NCBI GenBank assembly: GCA_031368215.1
Contig: JANLRD010000028.1
Location: 1 to 64,000 of the forward strand
Source: JANLQX01 sp031368215
Lineage (GTDB): Bacteria > Actinomycetota > Acidimicrobiia > Acidimicrobiales > JANYDT01
Direction of reading: 5' to 3'
DNA: 64,000 nucleotides
Shown here: positions 1 through 8,044 of the stretch, one piece after another
How the letters are laid out: every line of letters begins with the position of its first letter
How positions within the stretch are numbered: the stretch's first letter is position 1
Position numbers and translations under genes: made by a program
Notes under the pieces: generated by a model
Database searches by the model: none
Told to the model about the DNA's origin: nothing
Seen by the model: the letters and a program-made list of their open reading frames with translations, nothing else

Positions 1-1762
1 GGTCGCCGACGTCGCCGCGCTCACCAAGCCGACCCGGGTCGAATGGTGCACCGGCTCGGCCGAGGAGTACGAGCGGCTCTGCCAACTCCTCGTCGACAAC
101 GGCACGTTCACCCGCCTCGACGAGGCGAAGCGCCCGAACTCCTACCTCGCCACAAGCGATCCGGGCGACGTCGCCCGCGTCGAGGACCGCACGTTCATCT
201 GTTCGGTCGACCAGGCCGACGCCGGAGCGACCAACAACTGGCGTGACCCCGTCGAAATGAAGGCAACGCTCACCGGGCTCTTCGACGGCTGCATGACCGG
301 CCGGACGATGTTCGTCGTGCCGTTCTCGATGGGTCCGATCGGCTCGCCGATCGCCCACATCGGCGTGGAGCTCACCGACTCGGCCTACGTCGCCGTCTCA
401 ATGCGCATCATGACCCGCATGGGTCAGCTCGTGCTCGACACGCTGGGCGACGGTGATTTCGTCCCGTGCCTGCACTCGGTCGGGATGCCGCTGGCCGAGG
501 GTCAAGCGGACGTGAAGTGGCCGTGCAATGCCGACAACAAGTACATCTGCCATTTCCCCGAGACCCGCGAGATCTGGTCGTTCGGTTCCGGCTACGGCGG
601 CAACGCCCTGCTCGGCAAGAAATGCTTCGCACTGCGCATCGCGTCGGTCATGGCCCGCGACGACAACTGGATGGCCGAGCACATGCTCATCCTCGGCATC
701 ACGTCACCCGCCGGACGGAAGCACTACATCGCCGCCGGGTTCCCCTCGGCCTGCGGCAAGACCAACCTCGCCATGCTCGTGCCCACCATTCCCGGCTGGA
801 AGGTGGAGACCGTCGGCGACGACATCTGCTGGATGAAGTTCGGCGCCGACGGCCGCCTCTACGCGATCAACCCCGAAGCCGGGTTCTTCGGGGTTGCGCC
901 AGGCACGGGCGAGGAGACCAACCCGAACGCGATGGCCTCGCTGTCGGGCAACGCGATCTACACGAACGTGGCCCTGACCGAGGACGGCGACGTGTGGTGG
1001 GAGGGCATGACCGCGACGGTGCCGGCCCGTCTCACCGATTGGCGTCACAACACGTGGACGCCCGAGTCGGAAACGCCGGCGGCCCATCCGAACGCGCGCT
1101 TCACCGTGCCTGCTTCGCAGTGCCCGTCGATCGCCCCCGAATGGGAGGACCCGGCCGGTGTGCCGATCTCGGCGATCCTCTTCGGAGGACGACGGGCCTC
1201 TACCGTGCCCCTCGTGACCGAGTCGCTGTCGTGGGAGCACGGAGTGTTCATGGGCGCCACCGTGGCATCCGAGACAACTGCGGCAGCCGCTGGCGTGGTC
1301 GGCAACCTCCGTTTCGATCCCTTCGCGATGCTTCCGTTCTGCGGCTACAACATGGCCGACTACATGCAGCACTGGCTCGACATCGGCACCTCGACGGACG
1401 CGTCGAAGCTCCCGCGGATCTATTCCGTCAACTGGTTCCGCAAGGACACCAACGGCAAGTTCGTCTGGCCGGGCTACGGGGAGAACAGTCGGGTCCTCAA
1501 GTGGATCATCGAACGTCTCGAGGGCACCGCCACCGCTGTCGAGACACCGGTCGGCCACCTCCCGGCCCCCGGAGCAATCGACGTCAACGGCCTCTCGGTG
1601 TCCGTCGACCATCTCGACGCTGCGCTTCGCGTCGATCCGGCCGAGTGGCTGGCCGAGCTCCCCAAGGTCGAGGAACACTTCGCCAAGCTCGGCGACCGTA
1701 TGCCCGAAGCCATGCGCACCCAGCTCGCCGATCTCCGAGCCCGCCTCACCGCCGCCGCCTGA
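1..1762 (+). CDS. pckG: Phosphoenolpyruvate carboxykinase (GTP), 5' end outside the window
   Basis: Cytosolic enzyme that interconverts oxaloacetate + GTP and phosphoenolpyruvate + CO2 in gluconeogenesis. The frame is open from base 2 at the left edge to the TGA at 1760-1762, giving about 586 residues; the GTP-type family is about 600-620 residues, so only some 20-30 N-terminal residues are missing. Family motifs seen are the substrate loop (VPFSMGPIGSP), the kinase-1a P-loop FPSACGKTN near base 740, the metal-binding stretch around VGDDICWMKFG, and a nucleotide-site FGGRR motif. This is the GTP form, usual in actinobacteria, not the ATP form. The internal ATG at 257 is not the start. It faces the minus-strand DUF559-like gene. 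Confidence 0.96.
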   Translation, partial: VADVAALTKPTRVEWCTGSAEEYERLCQLLVDNGTFTRLDEAKRPNSYLATSDPGDVARVEDRTFICSVDQADAGATNNWRDPVEMKATLTGLFDGCMTGRTMFVVPFSMGPIGSPIAHIGVELTDSAYVAVSMRIMTRMGQLVLDTLGDGDFVPCLHSVGMPLAEGQADVKWPCNADNKYICHFPETREIWSFGSGYGGNALLGKKCFALRIASVMARDDNWMAEHMLILGITSPAGRKHYIAAGFPSACGKTNLAMLVPTIPGWKVETVGDDICWMKFGADGRLYAINPEAGFFGVAPGTGEETNPNAMASLSGNAIYTNVALTEDGDVWWEGMTATVPARLTDWRHNTWTPESETPAAHPNARFTVPASQCPSIAPEWEDPAGVPISAILFGGRRASTVPLVTESLSWEHGVFMGATVASETTAAAAGVVGNLRFDPFAMLPFCGYNMADYMQHWLDIGTSTDASKLPRIYSVNWFRKDTNGKFVWPGYGENSRVLKWIIERLEGTATAVETPVGHLPAPGAIDVNGLSVSVDHLDAALRVDPAEWLAELPKVEEHFAKLGDRMPEAMRTQLADLRARLTAAA

Positions 1763-1887
1763 CGCGCTGGAGGCGCTGGCGCGCCCGGTACGGGTTGTCC
1801 ACGCACCCAAAGCGCCTCCCAACCGGCTGCATTCGAATAATTTCGCGCCTATTGGGCGCGACGAGTGGTGGACCCGGGCGCGAGGAG

Positions 1888-2718
1888 TTATCGCGCTCGA
1901 TCGCCGCGCCAAAGGGGACGCCCTGAACTGGCCTCGGCGCCGTGGATCGCCCGAAGGACGACAGACGGTCGACGTTCAATCTGTTGCGGCGTGACCATGA
2001 TCGACCGGAAGCCGAGCGCGTCGTACCGAGCCTGACGGTCGTAGTCCCGCTCGAAGGTTCCCTCGTGGAACTCCCGGGAGTCGATGGCGACAAGAACGCC
2101 CAGTGCGGGGAGCATGACGTGGGGGCGAGGCCGTCGTCGGCGCTGCTGACCGAACTGGAGGACGAAGTCCGTGCGGTATTCGATGCGTCCGCCGGCGCCG
2201 ACGATGACCACCTGCCGCCACGGTTCGAACCCGTGCGGGCGAACGATGTGCAGGAACCGGGTTTCGGCGTAGCTCTCCGTCGGCGGCTCCGGTGGTCGGG
2301 CGGTGAGGACTCGCCGCAGCGCCAGACCTCCCTCCGTCCCGACACCGCGTGATCGTAGATCGGCGATCGCCACGAGACCCCGATGCAGCGCGCACTCCAA
2401 CGCCAGTTCAATCCGTTGTTCGGGGAGCACACCGTCTCGCTGCGCAGCCCGTTCGAGGAGATCTCGGTCATCGCCCAAGTGACGAAGCACGACGCCTGGG
2501 TGGGCGACGACGACTCCGCCTATCGAACTCGTCGGACCCCAGGATCGCGTGCGAACTGCTTCGGCTACGGGATGGGCGCTGTGGGGGAGGCAGACGCGCA
2601 TCGGCCAATCGCCGTTGCGGAAACCGTCGAGGTCGAGCAGTTGGGCGGCAAGCGGCCCAGTCAACGCCGGTTCGTGGCGAGGCCGGGGCGCAGTGCGGGC
2701 GGTGGAGTCGGCGGACAT
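1888..2718 (-). CDS. DUF559-like (PD-(D/E)XK fold) protein, paralogue of the gene at 40228-40980
   Basis: 276 residues from ATG 2718. The frame runs open much further upstream, but homology with the plus-strand gene at 40228 begins just after this ATG (ALTGP...LDGFR). Shared blocks include LRHLGD/LRHLGN, PEQRIELALE, PPTESYAETR, DFVL and IDSREFHE, followed by an R-x4-YD-x-LG-[FY]-R segment. The C-terminal third looks like the Vsr/DUF559 nuclease fold often found behind AbiEi-type antitoxin domains. Unlike the paralogue (IEIDS), the probable catalytic Glu is replaced here by Ala (VAIDS), so this copy may be inactive as a nuclease. Function is unknown. It converges on pckG and diverges from the pseudouridine synthase. 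Confidence 0.72.
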   Translation of the reverse strand: MSADSTARTAPRPRHEPALTGPLAAQLLDLDGFRNGDWPMRVCLPHSAHPVAEAVRTRSWGPTSSIGGVVVAHPGVVLRHLGDDRDLLERAAQRDGVLPEQRIELALECALHRGLVAIADLRSRGVGTEGGLALRRVLTARPPEPPTESYAETRFLHIVRPHGFEPWRQVVIVGAGGRIEYRTDFVLQFGQQRRRRPRPHVMLPALGVLVAIDSREFHEGTFERDYDRQARYDALGFRSIMVTPQQIERRPSVVLRAIHGAEASSGRPLWRGDRAR

Positions 2719-2895
2719 GACCGCGATCGTCCACGGCGAAGGGACCACTGTCGACCCGTTGTTGGGTGCGGTGGCGAGTCTGGCGGGTTGGAGCAACAGG
2801 GCCTTTGCCGCAGCCACCCGACCTGCGCCCGCGTCGGCGGCACTCGCGCCCCCGCATGACGAGGCGGCGGGCGGTGCAGCGATGCGCCAGTAGCG

Positions 2896-3948
2896 TTGAC
2901 GGCCGTGCCTGCCGCAAATCGCTTCATCATTCCGAGTGAGTTGGATGGTGCGCGCCTTGACCGAGCACTCCGCCTTCTCATCGACGGACTGGCCAAGAAC
3001 GATGCATCGATGCTCATCGGCCGACGTCGCGTGCGCGTCAACGGTCGCCCCGTGACCTACGACTCGTGGGAAGTCCGCACGGGTTACGTGATCGAGATCA
3101 GCGGGGCGATCGCCACCAGTGCCAACGCCCACGTCTTCGATCCGAAGTGGATTCTCGCCGACGACGGCCAACTCGTCGCCATCGACAAGCCGAGCGGATT
3201 GCGGCCCGAAGAGCGCGGGGTGATCGATCGCGACAACTTGGTGACGCTGCTGAGCGATCATCTCGGCCAGCCGATGGTGCCGGTGCACCGGATCGACCGG
3301 GACACATCCGGCGTGATGCTGCTCGTTCGCAAGAGCGCTCCCCGGTCGCTGCGCTCCGAACTCGACGCCGCGTTCAAGGGCCACGAGGTCACGAAGCACT
3401 ACGTCGCGGTGGTTGCTGTCCCGCATCGGCTCAAGGCCGGACGCCTCGTCGACTTCATCGCGCAGGATCGCGAGCATCGCGATCGGATGGCGGTGGTCGA
3501 ACGCGGCGGCGACCGCGCCGAGACGCTGATCGAGCTCGGCGAAGCCAACGCGAAGCGCCAGCAGGTGCTGCTCTCTCCGGTCACCGGCCGAACCCACCAG
3601 CTCCGCGTGCAGCTCGCGGCCCGCGACTCGCCGATCCTCGGGGATCGGCTCTATGGGAGCAAGCCGGTCGCCCAGGCGGCGTCCCGCCTTCTGCTCCACG
3701 CTCGCCGTCTCGAGCTTCCTCCCGTGGGCGGTCACGACGCCCGCGTCTTCGAGGCCGAGCTACCACGTGAACTTACGATCTTGCCCTCGCCCGCGAGTGA
3801 TCCTCAGCCGGACGCGTCGTCGGAGAGCGGCGCCACCGGCGACGCGCCCCGACGCCCGGCGGGCCGGCCGAAAGGCCCCGTCGCCCGCAAGCCACCTCGC
3901 GAAACCAAGCGCGCCGCGGGCGAGAAGGCGGCACGCCGCAAGGGGTAG
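2896..3948 (+). CDS. RluA-family pseudouridine synthase with an S4 domain
   Basis: Converts uridine to pseudouridine in rRNA or tRNA; the target cannot be read from sequence. 350 residues from TTG 2896 (an in-frame GTG at 2905 is equally possible; neither has a clear ribosome site). An S4-like RNA-binding segment spans about residues 15-70 (LDRALRLL...RRRVRVNGRPV). The catalytic motif HRIDRDTSG near residue 135 carries the nucleophilic Asp. The later motif GRTHQLRVQLA is also typical of the family. The last 50 residues are a Lys/Arg/Pro/Ala-rich tail, probably disordered and RNA-binding. It sits alone between a divergent and a convergent neighbour. Confidence 0.93.
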   Translation: MTAVPAANRFIIPSELDGARLDRALRLLIDGLAKNDASMLIGRRRVRVNGRPVTYDSWEVRTGYVIEISGAIATSANAHVFDPKWILADDGQLVAIDKPSGLRPEERGVIDRDNLVTLLSDHLGQPMVPVHRIDRDTSGVMLLVRKSAPRSLRSELDAAFKGHEVTKHYVAVVAVPHRLKAGRLVDFIAQDREHRDRMAVVERGGDRAETLIELGEANAKRQQVLLSPVTGRTHQLRVQLAARDSPILGDRLYGSKPVAQAASRLLLHARRLELPPVGGHDARVFEAELPRELTILPSPASDPQPDASSESGATGDAPRRPAGRPKGPVARKPPRETKRAAGEKAARRKG

Positions 3949-3976
3949 CCGGTCGAGGCAAGCGAGACCGGCTGGC

Positions 3977-4615
3977 TCAGAGGCGCCGGTCGTTGGCCCA
4001 GCGGGTGAGTTCGTAGCGACTCGACAGCTGGAGCTTGCGCAGCACCGACGACACGTGCGTCTCGATCGTCTTCACCGACAGCGTGAGCTGCCGGGCGATC
4101 TCCTTGTAGGCGTAGCCCCGGGCAATGAGGCGCAGCACTTCCTTCTCGCGCTGCGTCAGCTGATCGAGTTCCGGATCCGACGGGGTGTCGACGGCAAGGT
4201 TTGTCGAGAAGGCGTCGAGCACAAACCCGGCGAGGCGGGGAGAGAACACCGCGTCACCGTCGGCGATGCGCTCGATGGCAGCGGCAAGCTCCGCTCCGCT
4301 GATCGTTTTCGTGACGTACCCACGCGCGCCGGCACGGATCACAGCGATCACATCCTCCGACGCGTCGGACACCGACAGCGCGAGGAACTTCACGTCCGGC
4401 TCGCGCTCGTGCACCCGCGAGATCACCGATGCCCCGCCGCCCCCGGGAAGGTGGACGTCGAGCAGAACCACCTGCGGCCGAGCACCGATGATGCCGGCGA
4501 CCGCCGAGTCGACGTCGGCTGCGTCACCGACGATCTGCACTGCGTCGGCCAGTTCGGCCGCCACACCCTTGCGGAACAGCTGATGGTCATCGACCAGGAA
4601 CACACGTGTCTTCAT
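3977..4615 (-). CDS. NarL/LuxR-family response regulator
   Basis: 212-residue DNA-binding regulator. The receiver domain (about 1-120) has the acidic pair D9/D10, phospho-acceptor D53 in LLDVHLPG, and the switch lysine in GYVTKTI. The LuxR-type helix-turn-helix spans about 148-208 (LTQREKEVLRLIARG, KEIARQL, VKTIETHVSSVLRKL). Its ATG overlaps the TGA of the upstream kinase by 4 bases, so the two are translationally coupled and almost certainly a cognate pair. The target is probably its own operon and the divergent PspC genes, judging only by position. Confidence 0.95.
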   Translation of the reverse strand: MKTRVFLVDDHQLFRKGVAAELADAVQIVGDAADVDSAVAGIIGARPQVVLLDVHLPGGGGASVISRVHEREPDVKFLALSVSDASEDVIAVIRAGARGYVTKTISGAELAAAIERIADGDAVFSPRLAGFVLDAFSTNLAVDTPSDPELDQLTQREKEVLRLIARGYAYKEIARQLTLSVKTIETHVSSVLRKLQLSSRYELTRWANDRRL

Positions 4616-6027
4616 AGCTGCGCTTTCGTCGGCTCGACTGCTGGTGCTTCTGTGGTCGAACCCACGGGCGCCGGTGACCGCCCGATCACGATCTGCACCT
4701 CGGTTCCCTCGCCCGGCGACGACGAGATGGTTACCCGCCCTCCGTTGCGCTGCAGTCGGCCGATGATCGAGTCCCGCAGGCCGCGACGGTCGGCGGAGAC
4801 TGCGGCCGGGTCGAAGCCCTCCCCGCGGTCGCGCACGAACACGACAAGCTCGCGTTCGTCGACTTCGAAGTACACATCGACCTTGTCAGCCCCGGAATGC
4901 TTGCCGGCATTGACCAACGCTTCGCGAGTCGCGGCGAGAGCAACACGAGCGGCATCGTCGAGGGGACCGTCGCCCACCAGAACGACGTCGACGTTGATGC
5001 CGTAGGACTGTTCGACCTCTTCGGCAACGACATCGAGCATCTCGCGGATCGAGAGCGGTCGGCCGGCGCTGTGGTCGCCGTCACTGAACAGCCAGGCTCG
5101 AAGTTCGCGTTCCTGACGACGGGCCAACGCCTGAACCTGCTTCGGGTCGTCGGCCTTTCGCTGAATGATCGCCAGCGTCTGCAGAACCGAGTCGTGCAGA
5201 TGAGCAGCGATGTCCGCCTTCTCCTCGGACCGGACCCGCGCCCGACGCTCGGCACTGAGCGCCCGAAGCATCGACCGACTCCACGGGAGAAGGATCACAC
5301 CGAGTCCGGCAACGAGAGCGACGACGGCGAAGAACAGACCTGTCAGGGCGTTCAGGCCCCCGGCCCGCGAGACGACTCCGGCGAACCCGCCGAAGACGAA
5401 GAGCCCTCCGATGGCGAAACGGATCACCTGACCGCGCCACGGGGAGGTCCCGGTTCGGCTCAGCGCGTGCTCGATCGAACGGCGGCCTTCGTGGCTGATC
5501 ATCGAGAAGCCGATCGAGACGATCACGATCGCGGTGATCAACCAGGTGGGAAAGGGAAGTCCGGTCTGCTGGATCAGCAGCAGGGATCCGAGCACGACCG
5601 CCCCGAAGGCCAACGCGGCGATCGGGTCGCCGGCGGCATGCAGGACAGGAACCGATGAGGGGCGGCCACCGCCGGCACCGGCCGAGGCATGCATCGGAAG
5701 GATGACCCAGGCGAGCAGGTAGAGCACGACACCGACACCCGAGGCGAAGGCGAGCGCGACGAACGCGATTCGGACGATCGACGGGTCGACGCCGAGCCGC
5801 ACCGCGAGTCCCGAGGCGACTCCACCGAGCCACCGCTCCCCAGGGCCGGAGCGCTCGACACCCTCGAGTGGCCCAAGTGGCAGATGCGGACGAGCAGGGA
5901 GATGGGGACGAGCAGGGCGAGCCGGCCCGGTGACCGGCGGGGTCGGGTCGATCACGCCCGGCAACGAGGGCCCCGAGGCGCTCGGAATGGCGTCGGGAAG
6001 ACGCGGCGGATCGATCGGCCGGGGCAC
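4612..6027 (-). CDS. PspC-domain sensor histidine kinase (HisKA_3 type)
   Basis: 471-residue membrane kinase. A Pro/Arg-rich N-terminus is followed by a PspC domain at about 52-110 (GGVASGLAVRLGVDPS and a hydrophobic helix ending WVILPM), then four or so further membrane segments to about 245. The dimerisation helix carries the phospho-acceptor His in HLHDSVLQTL. A C-terminal HATPase_c domain follows (N-box near TREALVNAGKHSG, G-boxes DRGEGFD and GEGTEVQI). The PspC fusion suggests that it senses membrane or envelope stress. It is transcribed with the response regulator and divergently from another PspC-domain gene, an arrangement known from other actinobacteria. Confidence 0.93.
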   Translation of the reverse strand: MPRPIDPPRLPDAIPSASGPSLPGVIDPTPPVTGPARPARPHLPARPHLPLGPLEGVERSGPGERWLGGVASGLAVRLGVDPSIVRIAFVALAFASGVGVVLYLLAWVILPMHASAGAGGGRPSSVPVLHAAGDPIAALAFGAVVLGSLLLIQQTGLPFPTWLITAIVIVSIGFSMISHEGRRSIEHALSRTGTSPWRGQVIRFAIGGLFVFGGFAGVVSRAGGLNALTGLFFAVVALVAGLGVILLPWSRSMLRALSAERRARVRSEEKADIAAHLHDSVLQTLAIIQRKADDPKQVQALARRQERELRAWLFSDGDHSAGRPLSIREMLDVVAEEVEQSYGINVDVVLVGDGPLDDAARVALAATREALVNAGKHSGADKVDVYFEVDERELVVFVRDRGEGFDPAAVSADRRGLRDSIIGRLQRNGGRVTISSSPGEGTEVQIVIGRSPAPVGSTTEAPAVEPTKAQL

Positions 6028-6083
6028 GCTATCGATGATGACAGCCCGAGCACCCTCGGACTGCCGGGGTCCTCCCCAACAAA

Positions 6084-6111
6084 ACCCTGACCATCTCGGC
6101 CGTCTCAGGGT
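6084..6111. promoter_or_regulatory. Candidate operator between divergent PspC genes
   Basis: Perfect 7-bp inverted repeat ACCCTGA (6084-6090) and TCAGGGT (6105-6111), half-sites 21 bp apart, in the 104-bp gap between the PspC-kinase and PspC-protein genes. Location and symmetry fit a binding site for the neighbouring NarL-type regulator; this is inference. Confidence 0.4.
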
Positions 6112-6131
6112 CGGTTCGGGGGAACACCTGA

Positions 6132-7487
6132 ATGCACGAACGCTGCGAACCCCGCACCATGGATGACGTGAACACCGAGAAACCCAAGAGTTCGGCTGAT
6201 TCCCCGAAGCGGGCGAAGGAGCCGGAGGCCGAGGTCCCGGCCGAGCGCCGCCTCTACCGCAGCCGCAAGAACCGGGTGTTCAAAGGTGTCGCCGGTGGCA
6301 TCGGCGAATACTTCGGGATTGATCCGGTACTCGTTCGCCTGGCGTTCCTGCTCACCTTTGCGATGGGCGGCGTGGGCGTGATCGCCTACATCCTCGCCTG
6401 GGTCCTGCTGCCCAAGCGGCCGAAGGGACAGGCGGTACCCCCGACTCCCCGGACGAGCGGACTCGAGGTCCTGCACAACCGGTCACTCGGCGTCTGGATC
6501 CTCGTCGCCATCGGAGCGGGGCTGATCCTCGACCAACTCAATCTGAACATCGCCGGCGATCGCCTCTGGCCGCTCCTGCTCATCGGCGGGGGGCTCATCG
6601 TCCTGATGCGCCGACGTGACGCCGGAGCGGGCACCGCGGACCCGGGCATGGCGACGATCCCGGGAGGAGCGTCGGGACGGACGTCTGCTCGAACGTCTTC
6701 GGCTGAGTCCACGATGAGCATCTTCGACGGCGGGCCGTCGCGCCGGGATCTCCATGCCGAGGCCCTCGCCGAGCTGCATGATCCGGTGGTCGACGAACTC
6801 GACCGGGCAGTCGCCGAGCTCCGCGCCGAGCGCCTCGGATCAACGGTAACGGAGGCCGTTGGGCCGCAAGCTTCCTCGCGCCGCGGCGACCGCCGGGCAC
6901 AGCCGCGAAGCCTGCTCCGCCGCTTCTTGATCGGCTCGGTCCTCTTCGTCGCCCTTCTGACTCTTCTTACTGCCGCCGTCGGGTTCCGGATCCTGGCGCG
7001 CGGCGTCGGCGAACGCCAGGTCGCATACGCGGGTCAGCAATCGTTCAGGCAGACCTTCGGGGCCGGAGACCTCACCGTTGATCTCACCGGCCTCGAAGGC
7101 GCAGCCAACGGGGACTCGAAGCACGAGATCTCGCTCGACTTCGGTCAGGCGACGATTCGTCTGCCCGCGGGATCAAACCGACCGAAGGTCAAGGTCACGA
7201 CGCACGGACGAATCGTCGCGGCGCAAACCGGCTTCAACGGGGCCACCGAAGCCACTCTGTTCGGGTCCCGGGTCAACACGTTCCCGGGCTGCCCCGGTGG
7301 TGGGACCGTCGACGTCGACCTCACGATCATGGCGGGAGAGGTCGGCCTCATCCCCGACACCACCACGAAATGCTCGCCACCGCCGAGTACCGAGTTCCCC
7401 AACCGCACGTCGCTCCCGACTTTTCCCACCCTCGACGAACCGACTTTTCCCACCCTCGACGCACCGACCGCCCCGACGGCCCCCTGA
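6132..7487 (+). CDS. PspC-domain membrane protein with C-terminal sheet-like domain
   Basis: 451 residues from ATG 6132, which has a GGGGGAA sequence a few bases upstream; ATG 6159 is an alternative. A charged N-terminus precedes a PspC domain at about 50-100 (KGVAGGIGEYFGIDPVLVRLAFLL, then a helix ending WVLLPK). Two more hydrophobic segments lie near 118-155, then a charged linker, another membrane helix near 255-280, and an extracytoplasmic domain rich in beta-like segments resembling LiaF/DUF2154-type 'toastrack' regions. It ends in a Pro/Thr stretch with a tandem FPTLD repeat. Likely part of the same envelope-stress response as the divergent kinase. Confidence 0.85.
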   Translation: MHERCEPRTMDDVNTEKPKSSADSPKRAKEPEAEVPAERRLYRSRKNRVFKGVAGGIGEYFGIDPVLVRLAFLLTFAMGGVGVIAYILAWVLLPKRPKGQAVPPTPRTSGLEVLHNRSLGVWILVAIGAGLILDQLNLNIAGDRLWPLLLIGGGLIVLMRRRDAGAGTADPGMATIPGGASGRTSARTSSAESTMSIFDGGPSRRDLHAEALAELHDPVVDELDRAVAELRAERLGSTVTEAVGPQASSRRGDRRAQPRSLLRRFLIGSVLFVALLTLLTAAVGFRILARGVGERQVAYAGQQSFRQTFGAGDLTVDLTGLEGAANGDSKHEISLDFGQATIRLPAGSNRPKVKVTTHGRIVAAQTGFNGATEATLFGSRVNTFPGCPGGGTVDVDLTIMAGEVGLIPDTTTKCSPPPSTEFPNRTSLPTFPTLDEPTFPTLDAPTAPTAP

Positions 7488-7525
7488 TCCCCTACCTCGA
7501 CCAAACACCAAAGGAAACCAACACC

Positions 7526-7687
7526 ATGAAACTCACCAACATCCTCTTCTTCATCCTCGGCGGCGTGCTGCTCATTGCCGGCATCGGCGCCCTGGCCAGC
7601 GTGGCGCTGCGTCTGCTGTGGCCGGCTTTGCTCCTCGGCGTCGGCGTGGCGCTCATCGGCAAGGCCGTCAAGTCACCGTCGGCCTAG
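7526..7687 (+). CDS. Small membrane protein, 53 residues
   Basis: Short gene with ATG 7526 preceded by AAGGAAACC at 7511-7519, a good ribosome site. The product is almost wholly hydrophobic: two adjoining membrane helices (about residues 5-25 and 28-46, separated by a short polar turn) and a short basic tail KAVKSPSA. It lies 38 bases after the PspC protein and is probably its operon partner. It resembles the LiaI-like/DUF5668-type membrane segments often found with PspC proteins, but is too short for a firm family call. Confidence 0.7.
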   Translation: MKLTNILFFILGGVLLIAGIGALASVALRLLWPALLLGVGVALIGKAVKSPSA

Positions 7688-7727
7688 CCGCGCTCGGAGG
7701 TCCAGCCGTCTCGACGGCTGCGTGGCG

Positions 7728-7763
7728 CTGCGCCGCTGACGGCCCCCAACGTCAGCGGCGCAG
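7728..7763. terminator. Hairpin between convergent genes
   Basis: Perfect 13-bp inverted repeat CTGCGCCGCTGAC / GTCAGCGGCGCAG with a 10-base loop, located between the stop of the small membrane gene and the stop of the convergent FmdB-type gene. There is no T-tract. It could serve as a bidirectional terminator. The left arm shares GGCGCTGCGCCGCTG with the repeat at 58957. Confidence 0.6.
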
Positions 7764-7793
7764 ACGCGCTTCGTCGAAAGCGTCTTCGCTTGC

Positions 7794-8021
7794 TCAGTGG
7801 GCGCAGCCGCAACCGCTCCCGCAGCCACCCGCTGGGCGCGCCGACGCAGCGGCCATGTTCGCTGTTGGTGCAGCGCCTCCGACAGCGGCGAAGCTCGACA
7901 GCAGACGCATGCTGTTGGCGTGCCCGAACGGACAGGTGGCCGGGCTGCTCGATTCCGCCATCGGCCGTTGCTGCTCGAAGCGGGTGTCACATTCCTTGCA
8001 GCGGTATTCGTAGAACGGCAT
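7794..8021 (-). CDS. FmdB-type zinc-ribbon protein
   Basis: 75-residue protein beginning MPFYEYRCKECDTRFE, the hallmark of the FmdB/CxxC_CxxC_SSSS family. The first knuckle is CKEC. The second, normally CPxCG, reads CPFGH here, so a His may stand in for the fourth ligand. The tail is Gly/Cys-rich and ends in CGSGCGCAH, which could give extra metal ligands. The role of the family is poorly defined (putative regulatory protein). Confidence 0.85.
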   Translation of the reverse strand: MPFYEYRCKECDTRFEQQRPMAESSSPATCPFGHANSMRLLSSFAAVGGAAPTANMAAASARPAGGCGSGCGCAH

Positions 8022-8044
8022 GGCAGCAGTCTACGGAGCAGCGA

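Noticed and set aside
1888..2720. Plus-strand reading frames at 1942-2352, 2349-2720 and 2383-2859
   Set aside because: They are antisense to the DUF559-like gene, have Arg-rich shadow composition and carry no recognisable motif.
1888..3735. A 615-residue minus-strand protein running through the pseudouridine synthase
   Set aside because: Only the part below 2718 shares homology with the 40 kb paralogue. The rest is antisense to the well-supported RluA-type gene and has shadow-like composition.
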